Below, piece by piece: positions 40,184 to 49,188 of a stretch of 64,000 nucleotides of DNA (positions are counted from its first letter, which is position 1; the number at the start of each line of letters is the position of its first letter). The position numbers and the translations under genes were made by a program. The DNA is from Leyella stercorea (GTDB taxonomy: Bacteria > Bacteroidota > Bacteroidia > Bacteroidales > Bacteroidaceae): positions 13,897 to 77,896 of the forward strand of contig NZ_JADYUF010000012.1 in assembly GCF_021531655.1 (NCBI RefSeq). The letters are read 5' to 3'. The notes under the pieces were generated by a model. The model was not told where the DNA came from and did not search any database. It was given only the letters and a program-made list of their open reading frames with translations.

Positions 40184-42304
40184 TTACAGCTTCTTCTTTA
40201 TCCACTTGCCGATAGCCTCGTATGCACTGTGTTCCTCGGTATGTTGCGGCTGTGCGAAGGTCATTTCGTCCATAGCATCGCCGTGCTGGTCGGGGAATAT
40301 TATCATGATGTTGGAGCCCGAGAAGTGGCGTGTTATCTCGTCGGGCAGGAACTCCAGCGCGTTCTTATACGACACTGTGCCCTTGCGCGCGGTCACTACT
40401 ACAAACAGATTGTCGGCTGATATGGATGCAGCCAGGCTTGGCATCTCTGCCCAGTGCGCCATCTTGGTGTACGACACGCGCATGTCGTGATGGCGGCTGA
40501 GCACATAGTTCTCTATCAGCGGCAGCACATCCTCGCGACCGAAGAACTCCGTGTGGCACTCCAGATTGCTGCCCAACCGGCACAAGCGTTCAAGCCATCG
40601 GTAGAATCCCGGTTCAAACTGCCCCCTTGAAGGTACAGCTACCTGTATGCGGCGTATTGTGGCGAGCGGCTGGGTGAGTCGTGCCATGATGATCTGGCTG
40701 TTGAGTCCGTTGAACAGACTTTGATGAAACTCGCCCCAGAACTTCTGCGACACCTCGGGATGCATGTGCATACCGATGAGTATTTCTGTTGCGCGGAACT
40801 CCTTATAGGCATGGCGTATGCCGTTGGCGATATTCGCCGCCACGCGCACTTGGGTCTGCATGTGTATGTCGGCAGCCGCTGCATATTGCGTCATGCGCTC
40901 CAGCAGGCGCTGACCCTGCTCCTGCTTGCGCGGCATGTCATCGTCGTCGTACACCACATTGAGTCCCACCATCTGCGTAGTGTTCTTTGGACTGCGCATC
41001 ATCATAGCCAGATTGACCAGTCGCTGGGCATATTCGGGATAGCGCATGGGTATGAGCACCTTCTCCTCGCTTTCGTTTGCCGTAGTGTCTTCGGGCATTT
41101 CCTTGTCACGCAAGGTTATCTGCTGCGCCGCGCGTTCGGTCACTATGGTGGAGATGATGCACGTGAAGAGTATCATTATTACCACTCCGTTGAGCATATC
41201 GTCGGTGACGAGCGGCACGCCCGGCTCCACCTCCATCTTCATGCCCACCATCACCATGGCAATGGCGCCCGCAGCGTGTGCCGACGTGAGTCCGAACATC
41301 ATATTGCCCGACGATACGGGCAGGCGGAACAGCCTACCGGCGAGATAGGCAGCCACTGCCTTGCCCACCGTTCCGAACACTACTATCATTATCACTACGC
41401 CCACTATGCCGCCTCCGGCAAACAGCAGTCGCAGATTGATGAGCATGCCCACACCTATAAGAAAATAAGGTATGAATAGCGCATTGCCTATGAACTCGAT
41501 GCGGTTCATCAGCGGCGAGACGTGCGGAATGAAGCGGTTGAGGATGAGTCCTGCCACGAAGGCTCCGAAGATGCCCTCCAGTCCGACGGCTTCACTTAGC
41601 GCAGCGCTCATGAACAGCATCGACATCACGAAGATAAACTGCATCACGGCATCGCTGTAACGGCGCAGAAACCATCGTGCCAGGCGCGGTATGAGCACCA
41701 CCATGAGCACGCAGTAGCCCACAAACTTGCCCACAAACCACAGCCAGAACATCACTCCCGTGTTGCCGCCGTATGCCGCCACTATTGCAGCCAACGACAC
41801 CAGCGCCATAAGCAGCGATATCATCGACGAGCCTACCGACAGCGTGACGCTGGGCTTGCGCTGCAGTCCGTATCTGCCCACAATGGGATAGGCTATCAAC
41901 GTGTTTGAAGCCATGATGCAACCCAGCAGCAGCGAGGCGAGCGCCGAATAGTGCAGCACCGTTATGCATGCCACGTATGTCATGATGAAGGGCACGGCGA
42001 AGGTGAGCAGTCCGAACACTCCGAAGCGCCCCTTGTTGCGCCTTACGCCCTCGATGTCCATCTCGAGCGAGGCAAGAAACATGATATAGTAGAGTCCTAC
42101 CTTGCCAAACAGCTCGAAAGAGTCGTCGCGCACCAGTATGTTCAGACCATACCGACCCACTGCCACACCTGCCAGCACCATTCCGATGATGTGCGGAATG
42201 CGCAGCTTGCCCATCACTATCGGGGCAAACAGAATGATGAGCATCACCACGAAGAAGATGAGTGTGGGGTCGGTTATTGGAAAACAACTGGCTATATCGG
42301 TCAT
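40184..42304 (-). CDS. CPA2-type cation/proton antiporter with C-terminal USP-like region
   Basis: A 706-residue inner-membrane protein. Roughly 400 residues form about 12 membrane segments of the Na+/H+ exchanger fold (LRIPHIIGMVLAGVAVG; GIFGAFVAGLILNRFIPH). The cytoplasmic remainder resembles paired universal-stress-protein domains (KVLIPMRYPEYAQRLVNLA; TEILIGMHMHPE), which may sense nucleotide or stress. The transported ion is not evident. A -7 box TAACTTTG at 42359-42366 on the minus strand gives a leader of about 50 nt. Confidence 0.88.
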   Translation of the reverse strand: MTDIASCFPITDPTLIFFVVMLIILFAPIVMGKLRIPHIIGMVLAGVAVGRYGLNILVRDDSFELFGKVGLYYIMFLASLEMDIEGVRRNKGRFGVFGLLTFAVPFIMTYVACITVLHYSALASLLLGCIMASNTLIAYPIVGRYGLQRKPSVTLSVGSSMISLLMALVSLAAIVAAYGGNTGVMFWLWFVGKFVGYCVLMVVLIPRLARWFLRRYSDAVMQFIFVMSMLFMSAALSEAVGLEGIFGAFVAGLILNRFIPHVSPLMNRIEFIGNALFIPYFLIGVGMLINLRLLFAGGGIVGVVIMIVVFGTVGKAVAAYLAGRLFRLPVSSGNMMFGLTSAHAAGAIAMVMVGMKMEVEPGVPLVTDDMLNGVVIMILFTCIISTIVTERAAQQITLRDKEMPEDTTANESEEKVLIPMRYPEYAQRLVNLAMMMRSPKNTTQMVGLNVVYDDDDMPRKQEQGQRLLERMTQYAAAADIHMQTQVRVAANIANGIRHAYKEFRATEILIGMHMHPEVSQKFWGEFHQSLFNGLNSQIIMARLTQPLATIRRIQVAVPSRGQFEPGFYRWLERLCRLGSNLECHTEFFGREDVLPLIENYVLSRHHDMRVSYTKMAHWAEMPSLAASISADNLFVVVTARKGTVSYKNALEFLPDEITRHFSGSNIMIIFPDQHGDAMDEMTFAQPQHTEEHSAYEAIGKWIKKKL

Positions 42305-42424
42305 GTCGGCTTGAGTTTGGGTTCTACATCGTGGGGTGCTGGATTATCATAACTCTTGCAAAGTTACAGAAATTCCGTTTAAAACACTCATAAAGCCTAT
42401 TAAACTTGACATAAGGGCACAAAA

Positions 42425-42460
42425 AAAAGCGGACAAGTCTTGAAAACCTGTCCGCTTATC
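42425..42460 (-). terminator. Terminator of tRNA-Val copy 2
   Basis: On the minus strand AAGCGGACAGG and its partner CTTGTCCGCTT pair (one G-U) and are followed by a run of T. It lies 5 bp beyond the tRNA. Confidence 0.85.
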
Positions 42461-42464
42461 GGAG

Positions 42465-42539
42465 TGGGCGTTGACGGATTCGAACCGCCGACCCTCTGCT
42501 TGTAAGGCAGATGCTCTAAACCAGCTGAGCTAAACGCCC
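42465..42539 (-). tRNA. tRNA-Val (anticodon TAC), copy 2
   Basis: It is identical over 75 nt to the gene at 76-150, with anticodon TAC, discriminator A and no encoded CCA. The terminator differs from copy 1, while the promoter side is nearly identical, so the duplicated segment covers the promoter and the tRNA but not the 3' flank. Confidence 0.97.
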
Positions 42540-42592
42540 GATTGCTTCAATCATTGCTCTTAGCAGTATTGCTTAGTTCTTTAAAGCGAGTG

Positions 42593-42624
42593 CAAAGGTA
42601 TAGCTTTTTTCTGTAACCTCCAAA
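42593..42624 (-). promoter_or_regulatory. Promoter of tRNA-Val copy 2
   Basis: TTTG (42621-42624) and TACCTTTG (42593-42600) on the minus strand, spacing 20. It differs from the copy 1 promoter by two bases in the -7 region. Confidence 0.85.
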
Positions 42625-42666
42625 TGTTTTTCCGTCTTTTTTCAAGAAAAATCAAAAAAACTTTTC

Positions 42667-42769
42667 AAAAGGACTCCTTTTGCCCTCCAAAAGGGCTCCT
42701 TTTACCTTCCAAAAGGACTCCTTTTGCTCATCAAAAGGACTCGTTTTGCACTCCAAAAGGACTCCTTTT
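42667..42769. repeat. 22-bp palindrome array A7 (5 units)
   Basis: Cores start at 42667, 42689, 42711, 42733 and 42755, four close to AAAAGGACTCCTTTT and one with CG near the right arm. Linkers are GCCCTCC, ACCTTCC, GCTCATC and GCACTCC. It sits between divergent tRNA-Val and porP. Both tRNA-Val copies therefore have an array upstream. The rest of the gap to 42889 is AT-rich TTTAATTTTT-like repeat. Confidence 0.95.
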
Positions 42770-42889
42770 TTTTAGTGTTTAATTTTTAATGATTAATGTT
42801 TAATTTTTGATTGCTATTTATAGTTGTAATAGGTGCAAACTTTTCGTTCAAATTCCACAATAATTATATAAAAGAGGCGTTATACGAAT

Positions 42890-43837
42890 GTGTTTAAACG
42901 CATATACATATATATAATAGCCACTCTGACGCTTACGCTTGTCTCCCTACGGAGCCATGCGCAATACGACGTGGCATTCAGCCATTACTTCGACATGGAG
43001 CCGTCGTTCAATGCCGCATCCGTGGGCAAGGAGTCGAAGCTCAACGTTTCGGCGGCTTACGCAATGGACTTTGCCGGATTCAAGCACAACCCTCGCACCA
43101 TGTACGTCGGGGCGGATATGCCGCTGTATTTCCTTAAGTCGTATCACGGAGTGGGCTTGCAGTTCATGAACGACAAGATCGGACTGTTCACCCATCAGCG
43201 TCTCGCCCTACAGTATGCCTTGCGCCTTAAGATGTTCGGCGGGCAACTGGCGGCAGGCGTATCTGCCGGTCTGCTAAGCGAAACGTTCGACGGAACCCAG
43301 CTCGACCTTGAAGACACGAGCGACCCGGCTTTCGCTTCGTCGAAGCTCGACGGCAACTCTGTCGACCTGGGCGCTGCCCTATACTATACCCACCGCAACT
43401 GGTATGCCGGACTGTCGGTGCAGCACCTCAACTCGCCGCTCATCAATCTGGGCGACAAAAATGAATTGCAGGTTGACGCCACCTATTATCTCACGGGCGG
43501 ATGCAACATACGATTGCGCAACCCTTTCGTTACGATTAAGCCCTCGCTGCTCTTTCGTACCGACGCAACGGCATGGCGCGCCGACATAACAGGGCGCGTT
43601 GTCTATACCAACGACCGCAAGATGATGTACGGCGGCGTGAGCTACTCGCCTACCAACTCGGTGACGTTTCTCGTAGGCGGACGTGTCCACGGAGTACTGC
43701 TGGGCTACTCTTACGAGATGTACACGTCGGGCGTAAATCCCGGCAACGGCAGTCACGAACTGTACGTGGGCTATCAGGTAGACCTCAACTTAGGCAAGAA
43801 AGGACGCAATCTGCACAAGAGCGTGAGGACGCTGTAG
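42890..43837 (+). CDS. porP: T9SS outer-membrane protein PorP/SprF family
   Basis: PorP binds the periplasmic PorK/PorN ring to the outer membrane. The 315-residue barrel has a signal peptide (RIYIYIIATLTLTLVSLRSHAQ) and the family opening YDVAFSHYFDMEPSFNAASVG. The start codon is GTG at 42890; the ATG two bases earlier is out of frame. It heads porP-gldK-gldL-gldM-gldN, the conserved T9SS core order. The 181-bp gap to gldK is filled with repeats. Confidence 0.93.
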   Translation: MFKRIYIYIIATLTLTLVSLRSHAQYDVAFSHYFDMEPSFNAASVGKESKLNVSAAYAMDFAGFKHNPRTMYVGADMPLYFLKSYHGVGLQFMNDKIGLFTHQRLALQYALRLKMFGGQLAAGVSAGLLSETFDGTQLDLEDTSDPAFASSKLDGNSVDLGAALYYTHRNWYAGLSVQHLNSPLINLGDKNELQVDATYYLTGGCNIRLRNPFVTIKPSLLFRTDATAWRADITGRVVYTNDRKMMYGGVSYSPTNSVTFLVGGRVHGVLLGYSYEMYTSGVNPGNGSHELYVGYQVDLNLGKKGRNLHKSVRTL

Positions 43838-43844
43838 GAGTTTT

Positions 43845-44005
43845 GAGTTTTGAATTTTGAATTTTGAATTGGTCGGCTTCGCCGATTAGGAATTATTCAA
43901 TTTTGAATTAGCAAGGCTCAGCAATGACCAGTAAGGTTTTAAAGAAAGGCTCAGAAAGGCCCAGCAATGCCCATTAAGGCTTAAAAAGGCTCAGTAAAAG
44001 ATTAA
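43845..44005. repeat. Heptamer element H6 and AAGGCTCAG repeats in the porP-gldK gap
   Basis: A short heptamer block with hairpin GTCGGCTTCGCCGAT (43845-43905) is followed by several copies of an AAGGCTCAG/AAGGCCCAG motif. The reverse complement of the second motif appears again at 53205-53330. No gene is visible. Confidence 0.8.
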
Positions 44006-44018
44006 TAATACAAAATAG

Positions 44019-45485
44019 ATGAATACAAGAAAAAGCATATTGATTACGGGCATCGTGGTGTTCACCATGATACTCAGCGGTTGCTTCGGCGGCAAAATGG
44101 CTACGTCGGGCGGTCGCGGAGGCGAAGTTGTAGGCGTAGGTGGCCGCAGCTTTGTCGAACCTACACCTTACGGCATGGTGAAAGTGCCGCGCGGATACCT
44201 GCATATGGGCATTGATGCCCAGGACTCATTGTGGGGCAAGCAGACACCTGTAAAGGACATTTCGGTGGACGGATTCTGGATGGACGAGACCGAAGTGACC
44301 AACTCAAAGTACAAGCAGTTTATCACGTGGGTGCGCGACAGCATTATACGCACACGTCTTGCCGATCCGCAATACGGAGGCGACGAGACGTACATGATAA
44401 CCGAAGACCGCTACGGTGAACCCGTCACTCCGCATATCAACTGGAAGAAACCGCTGCCACGCAAACCCAACGAGGACGAGTTGCGCGCCATTGAGAGTGT
44501 GTACACCCGCAATCCCATTACGGGCGAGAAGATGCTCGACTATCGTCAGCTCAACTACCGATATGAGGTGTACGACTATACTGCTGCCGCTCTGCGCCGC
44601 AATCGTCTGCGCCCCGAAGAGCGTGTGCTCAACACCGACATTCAAATCGACCCGAACGAGGTAGTGATGATTTCGAAAGACACAGCCTACGTCGACGACG
44701 AGGGACGCGTTGTTCGCGAGACTATCAACCGACAGCTCTCGGGTCCGTGGGACTTCCTCAACACATACATCGTCAACGTCTATCCCGACACCACCTGTTG
44801 GGTCAACGACTTCCAAAACGCCGACAACGAGACCTATCTGCGCAACTATTTCTCCAATCCTGCATACAACGACTATCCCGTTGTGGGCGTTACGTGGGAG
44901 CAGGCCAACGCATTCTGCGCATGGCGCACGGAATATCTGCTGAAGGGTCTGGGCCCGGAGGCACGCTACGTGCAGCGCTATCGTCTGCCGACAGAGGCTG
45001 AATGGGAGTATGCCGCACGCGGAAAGTCGGGCACGGAATTCCCTTGGGAGGACAAGAGCGTGAAGAGTGGCGACGGCTGTTTCTTCGCTAACTTCAAGCC
45101 CGACCGCGGCAATTACACCAAGGACGGCAACCTTATCACATCCAAGGTGGGCATCTATCAGGCTAACAGCAACGGACTCTTCGACATGGCGGGCAACGTG
45201 GCTGAATGGACCAGCACCATATATACCGAGGCTGGAGTGGAAGCTATGAACGACCTTAACCCAACGCTCGTGTACAACGCTGCCAAGGAAGACCCCTACC
45301 GACTCAAGAAGAAGAGCGTACGCGGAGGTTCGTGGAAAGACCCCGAATCGTTCATACGCTCGGCATGGCGCACTTGGGAGTATCAGAACCAACCGCGCAG
45401 CTACATCGGATTCAGATGTGTGCGCAGCCTTGCCACTACCTCAAGCGCCAAGGAGCGGATGAAGGGTAAAAATGGAAAAAGATAA
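44019..45485 (+). CDS. gldK: T9SS ring lipoprotein GldK/PorK
   Basis: GldK/PorK forms the large periplasmic ring with GldN/PorN at the outer membrane. The 488-residue protein has a lipoprotein signal (SILITGIVVFTMILSGC) and a formylglycine-generating-enzyme (SUMF1)-like domain: MVKVPRGYLHMG, FWMDETEVTNSKYKQF, RLPTEAEWEYAARG, FDMAGNVAEWTS and SYIGFRCVRS. The fold is used structurally in this family. It lies between porP and gldL. Confidence 0.95.
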   Translation: MNTRKSILITGIVVFTMILSGCFGGKMATSGGRGGEVVGVGGRSFVEPTPYGMVKVPRGYLHMGIDAQDSLWGKQTPVKDISVDGFWMDETEVTNSKYKQFITWVRDSIIRTRLADPQYGGDETYMITEDRYGEPVTPHINWKKPLPRKPNEDELRAIESVYTRNPITGEKMLDYRQLNYRYEVYDYTAAALRRNRLRPEERVLNTDIQIDPNEVVMISKDTAYVDDEGRVVRETINRQLSGPWDFLNTYIVNVYPDTTCWVNDFQNADNETYLRNYFSNPAYNDYPVVGVTWEQANAFCAWRTEYLLKGLGPEARYVQRYRLPTEAEWEYAARGKSGTEFPWEDKSVKSGDGCFFANFKPDRGNYTKDGNLITSKVGIYQANSNGLFDMAGNVAEWTSTIYTEAGVEAMNDLNPTLVYNAAKEDPYRLKKKSVRGGSWKDPESFIRSAWRTWEYQNQPRSYIGFRCVRSLATTSSAKERMKGKNGKR

Positions 45486-45545
45486 AAGGGTAAAAAAGTA
45501 AAAGAGTAAAAAGGTAAAAAAGTAAAAAGGGATAGTTAAACAAAA
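45483..45545. repeat. GTAAAAAAG repeats in the gldK-gldL gap
   Basis: Six or so copies of a GTAAAAAAG/GTAAAAGA octamer-like repeat fill the gap and recur after gldL (46385-46418). Their reverse complement resembles the TTTTCAC-type run near 15.1 kb. Slippage here could change operon spacing. Confidence 0.65.
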
Positions 45546-45554
45546 CATAAGGCT

Positions 45555-46391
45555 ATGACAGTTTACAGCAAATACAATATAGTTTACCATCTGCAGAAGT
45601 GGATGGACAGCGTTCCCGGACAGACGTTCCTCAACTATGCCTATAGCTGGGGTGCTTCTATAGTAATTCTCGGCACCTTGTTCAAGCTGACTCACTTGCC
45701 GGGTGCCAATCTGATGATGTTCGTAGGTATGGGCACGGAGGTCATCGTGTTCTTCCTCTCGGCGTTCGACCGCCCGTTCGACAAGACCCAAGACGGTCGC
45801 GAACTGTCTACTCATTATGATATGGAGGGCGAGTATGGCGGCGAGACTACAGCATCGGCAGCCGCTCATAACGTGAATGCAGCGGTATATAATACGAATT
45901 CAGTTGCTTCCAATACCAACGCTGCTGCACCTAATGCCAACGCTGCTGCTTATAATATAAATAATGTGGAGAATGCTCAGAACGCTCAAGGCGCTCCCGT
46001 AGCAGGCGCTAATATTATAATAGGTGGTACGTCTGGCGCACAGACATTCGACATGGGCACCACTCCCGAGATGGCTTCGCAGTTGGCAGATGCACAGACC
46101 GGCTATCTCGAAGAGCTGAAGCGTCTCACCGAGACTCTGCAGAAGGTGTCGGAGCAGAGCGTACGTCTGACTCGCGACAGCGAGGAAATGGAGAACCTCA
46201 ACCGTACTCTCACCGGAATTTGCAAAGTCTACGAGATGCAACTCAAGGGTGCAAGCCAGCAAATCGGCACCATCGACGAGATAAACGAGCAGAGCCGACG
46301 CATGGCACAGAACATCGAACAGCTTAACAGCATCTATGCACGCATGATTGAGGCTATGACTGTGAACATGCAGTTAAAGGTAAAAGAGTAA
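45555..46391 (+). CDS. gldL: T9SS inner-membrane motor protein GldL/PorL
   Basis: GldL/PorL and GldM/PorM form the proton-driven motor of T9SS. The 278 residues open with WMDSVPGQTFLNYAYSWGAS and two membrane helices (ASIVILGTLFKLTHL; LMMFVGMGTEVIVFFLSAF), then a long cytoplasmic coiled coil (QLADAQTGYLEELKRLTETL...). Two oddities: residues 72-82 are a RPFDKTQDGR stretch encoded by an inverted-repeat DNA segment (45767-45799), and residues 98-145 are an Asn/Ala-rich linker. Both lie between the helices and the coil, where variation is tolerated. Confidence 0.95.
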   Translation: MTVYSKYNIVYHLQKWMDSVPGQTFLNYAYSWGASIVILGTLFKLTHLPGANLMMFVGMGTEVIVFFLSAFDRPFDKTQDGRELSTHYDMEGEYGGETTASAAAHNVNAAVYNTNSVASNTNAAAPNANAAAYNINNVENAQNAQGAPVAGANIIIGGTSGAQTFDMGTTPEMASQLADAQTGYLEELKRLTETLQKVSEQSVRLTRDSEEMENLNRTLTGICKVYEMQLKGASQQIGTIDEINEQSRRMAQNIEQLNSIYARMIEAMTVNMQLKVKE

Positions 46392-46419
46392 TAGAGTAAA
46401 AAAGTAAAAGAGTAAAAGC

Positions 46420-46498
46420 AACTCAAAATTGAATAATTAAAAATCGCAGGCGCAGCCAAGAACAATTCAAAACTCAAAACTCAAAATTCAAAATTCCA
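46420..46498. repeat. Heptamer repeat element H7 in the gldL-gldM gap
   Basis: The hairpin core AATCGCAGGCGCAGCCAAG is followed by reverse-complement heptamers (TTCAAAACTCAAAAC). It ends 5 bp before the gldM start codon, so it must include the gldM ribosome-binding region. Confidence 0.85.
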
Positions 46499-46502
46499 AT
46501 AA

Positions 46503-48047
46503 ATGGCAATAAAGAAACGACCTATTTCTCCTCGCCAGAAGATGATAAACCTCATGTATCTGGTGCTCATGGCAATGCTTGCGCTGAACATTTCGACCGA
46601 AGTGCTCAACGGATTCTCTATTGTCGAGGAGAGTCTTAACCGCACTACAGCCAACTCATCGAAGGAGAACGAGGTGCTGTATGCCGACTTTGCCGAACAG
46701 ATGAAGGCCAATCCGCAGAAGGTGAAGGAGTGGTTTGACAAGGCTACGGCGGTGAAGCGAATGAGCGATTCTATATACAACTACGCCCAACAGCTCAAGA
46801 TCGAAATAGTGCGCGAGGCTGATGGCAAGGATGCCGACGTAGCCAATATAAAGAACAAGGACGACCTTGAGGCGGCAAGCCACGTGATGCTGGCACCCGG
46901 CACGGGTCAGGGCGGACGACTGTTCCGTGCCATCAACTCGTTCCGCGAGCGCATTCTCACGATGGTGACCGACCCTCATCAGCGCTCAATCATCGAGAGC
47001 AACCTCACCACAAAACTCCCTGCGAAGGCTCACACGATGGGCAAGAACTGGCAGGAGTATATGTTTGAGGACATGCCTGTGGCTGGTGCCGTCACGCTTC
47101 TGTCAAAGTTGCAGAGCGATGTGCGCTATGCCGAGGGCGAAGTGCTGCACTCGCTCGTGGCTAATATCGACATGAAGGACATTCGTGTAAACCGACTCAG
47201 CGCATTCGTCATTCCCGAATCGCGCACCGTAATAAGCGGCGACCAGTTTGCAGCACAGATTGTCATGGCTGCCGTTGACACCACACAGCAACCTGAAATA
47301 TATATTGGCGGACGACGCATCAGCAACGGACTCTATCGCTTCACAGCCAATGGCGTGGGCGAACATTCGTTTGGAGGATACATCACCATGCGCGACGGAG
47401 CCGGCAATACAATACGACGCGACTTCACACAGAAGTACACTGTAGTGGCACCAAGCGCTACCGTGTCTGCCGACCTTATGAATGTGCTCTACGCTGGCTA
47501 TGACAATCCTATCAGCGTGAGCATTCCCGGTGTTCCGCTCAGTGCTGTTCAGGCTTCTATGTCGGGCGGAGCATTGCGCAGCATAGGTATGGGCCGCTAC
47601 ATAGCACGACCCACTACAGTAGGCAGCGATGTCACCATTAATGTGGCAAGCAACAACGACGGACGCTCACGACAGATGGGCAAGTTCACATTCCATGTAC
47701 GCAAGTTGCCCGATCCGGCTGCTTATATACAGATAGGCAGCGACCGTTTCCGTGGCGGCTCAATGTCTAAGGCTTCGCTTATGGGCACCAGCGGCATCAA
47801 GGCAGCCATCGACGACGGCATTCTTGACATACAGTTCCGTGTTACGGGATTCGAAACCGTATTCTTCGACAATATGGGCAATGCCGTACCAATGGCTTCC
47901 AATGGCGCCAACTTCACCGACCGACAGCGCGATACGTTCCGCAAGCTGTCACGCGGCAAGCGATTCTACATCTCGCGCATTACGGCTGTAGGTCCCGACG
48001 GCATCACACGCAAGCTCAATGGTGCTATGGAGGTGATTGTGAAATAA
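46503..48047 (+). CDS. gldM: T9SS inner-membrane motor protein GldM/PorM
   Basis: GldM/PorM spans the periplasm and passes motor torque to the PorK/N ring. The 514 residues have the family start KRPISPRQKMINLMYLVLMAMLALNIS with a single membrane helix, then four periplasmic domains (a helical D1 and beta-rich D2-D4). Its length is normal. It follows gldL after a repeat element and precedes gldN by 46 bp. Confidence 0.95.
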   Translation: MAIKKRPISPRQKMINLMYLVLMAMLALNISTEVLNGFSIVEESLNRTTANSSKENEVLYADFAEQMKANPQKVKEWFDKATAVKRMSDSIYNYAQQLKIEIVREADGKDADVANIKNKDDLEAASHVMLAPGTGQGGRLFRAINSFRERILTMVTDPHQRSIIESNLTTKLPAKAHTMGKNWQEYMFEDMPVAGAVTLLSKLQSDVRYAEGEVLHSLVANIDMKDIRVNRLSAFVIPESRTVISGDQFAAQIVMAAVDTTQQPEIYIGGRRISNGLYRFTANGVGEHSFGGYITMRDGAGNTIRRDFTQKYTVVAPSATVSADLMNVLYAGYDNPISVSIPGVPLSAVQASMSGGALRSIGMGRYIARPTTVGSDVTINVASNNDGRSRQMGKFTFHVRKLPDPAAYIQIGSDRFRGGSMSKASLMGTSGIKAAIDDGILDIQFRVTGFETVFFDNMGNAVPMASNGANFTDRQRDTFRKLSRGKRFYISRITAVGPDGITRKLNGAMEVIVK

Positions 48048-48093
48048 ACGTAATGAATTATCGTAGAAATGAAATAAACGTAAACAAAGCACA

Positions 48094-49134
48094 ATGAAAA
48101 GACTACTCTCTATATTGTTCATTGCTCTGCTCTGCACCGATATGGTGTCGGCGCAGCCCGCTGCACGCCTTCGCGAGCAAGCTAAAAAGCAACAGCAGAC
48201 TACCCAGGGGCTGAGTCTGCGCGCTCAGATATCGTTCCCTACGCAGAAGTCTGCCGGTGAGGATGTGGCTTGGCGACGTGACATCTATCGCGAACTCGAC
48301 CTCAACAACGAGGCTAATGCCGGACTGTACTATCCTGTTGAGCCTATAGGCCAGCAGATGAACCTCTTCACATACATCTTCAAGCTGGTGATGCGACGCG
48401 CCATTCCTGCCTACGAGTATCGTCTCGACGGCAACGAAGTGTTCGACGAGGCTTCGAAGATCAACCTTAAGGCGTTTCTCGACAACTACCACATCTACTA
48501 CGAACGTACCGATCGTGGCACCCATATCGACGACAGCGACATCCCGTCGCGCGAGGTTACTGCCTATTACATCAAGGAGTCGGCTTACTACGACGACCAT
48601 AACGCCATGTTCCATACCAAGGTTCTGGCGCTGTGTCCGATACTTAAGCGTGAGGACGATTTCGGCGATGCAGCCACAAGCTATCCGCTCTTCTGGGTGC
48701 GCTACGACGATTTGGCTCCGTTTCTTACCAAGCAGACCATCATGACGAGCAATCTCAACAATGCCGCAACTATGTCTATTGACGACTTCTTCACAAAGAA
48801 CATGTATCGCGGAAAGATATACAAGACCACCAATATGCTCGGCAAGACCATCGCACAGTACTGCCCTAACGACTCGGCTGTAGCCAAAGAGCAGCGCAAG
48901 ATTGAAAAGCAACTGAAGGATGTGGAGCAGAGTGTGTGGGGTAAACCGGAACCTAAGGATTCGCTCGACAGCATTGCCCGACTGGACAAGAAGGCTGCCA
49001 AGGCTATTGCCAAGCGCAATCGCCGTGCCACAAGAAGCAAGGCAATAAAGGTGAAGGCTTCGCGTCCGTCGCGCAGTTCGTCTGTTTCGTCAGGCTCTTC
49101 GGCTCGTGTCACCGTGCGACGCCAGCGCCACTAA
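48094..49134 (+). CDS. gldN: T9SS ring protein GldN/PorN
   Basis: GldN/PorN is the periplasmic partner of GldK/PorK in the ring. The 346 residues start with a signal peptide (RLLSILFIALLCTDMVSAQP). The core WRRDIYRELDLNNEANAGLYYP and FTYIFKLVMRRAIPAYEY is family-typical. The C-terminal 90 residues are a basic low-complexity Arg/Ser/Lys tail, longer than I would expect. It ends the core T9SS gene set. Confidence 0.94.
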   Translation: MKRLLSILFIALLCTDMVSAQPAARLREQAKKQQQTTQGLSLRAQISFPTQKSAGEDVAWRRDIYRELDLNNEANAGLYYPVEPIGQQMNLFTYIFKLVMRRAIPAYEYRLDGNEVFDEASKINLKAFLDNYHIYYERTDRGTHIDDSDIPSREVTAYYIKESAYYDDHNAMFHTKVLALCPILKREDDFGDAATSYPLFWVRYDDLAPFLTKQTIMTSNLNNAATMSIDDFFTKNMYRGKIYKTTNMLGKTIAQYCPNDSAVAKEQRKIEKQLKDVEQSVWGKPEPKDSLDSIARLDKKAAKAIAKRNRRATRSKAIKVKASRPSRSSSVSSGSSARVTVRRQRH

Positions 49135-49188
49135 TACACCTTATATATTATATAGTATAACAATAACAACAATAAAAACTATTAGAGT

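Noticed and set aside
42305..42464. A further gene between the antiporter and tRNA-Val
   Set aside because: The stretch contains the antiporter -7 box and the tRNA terminator only.
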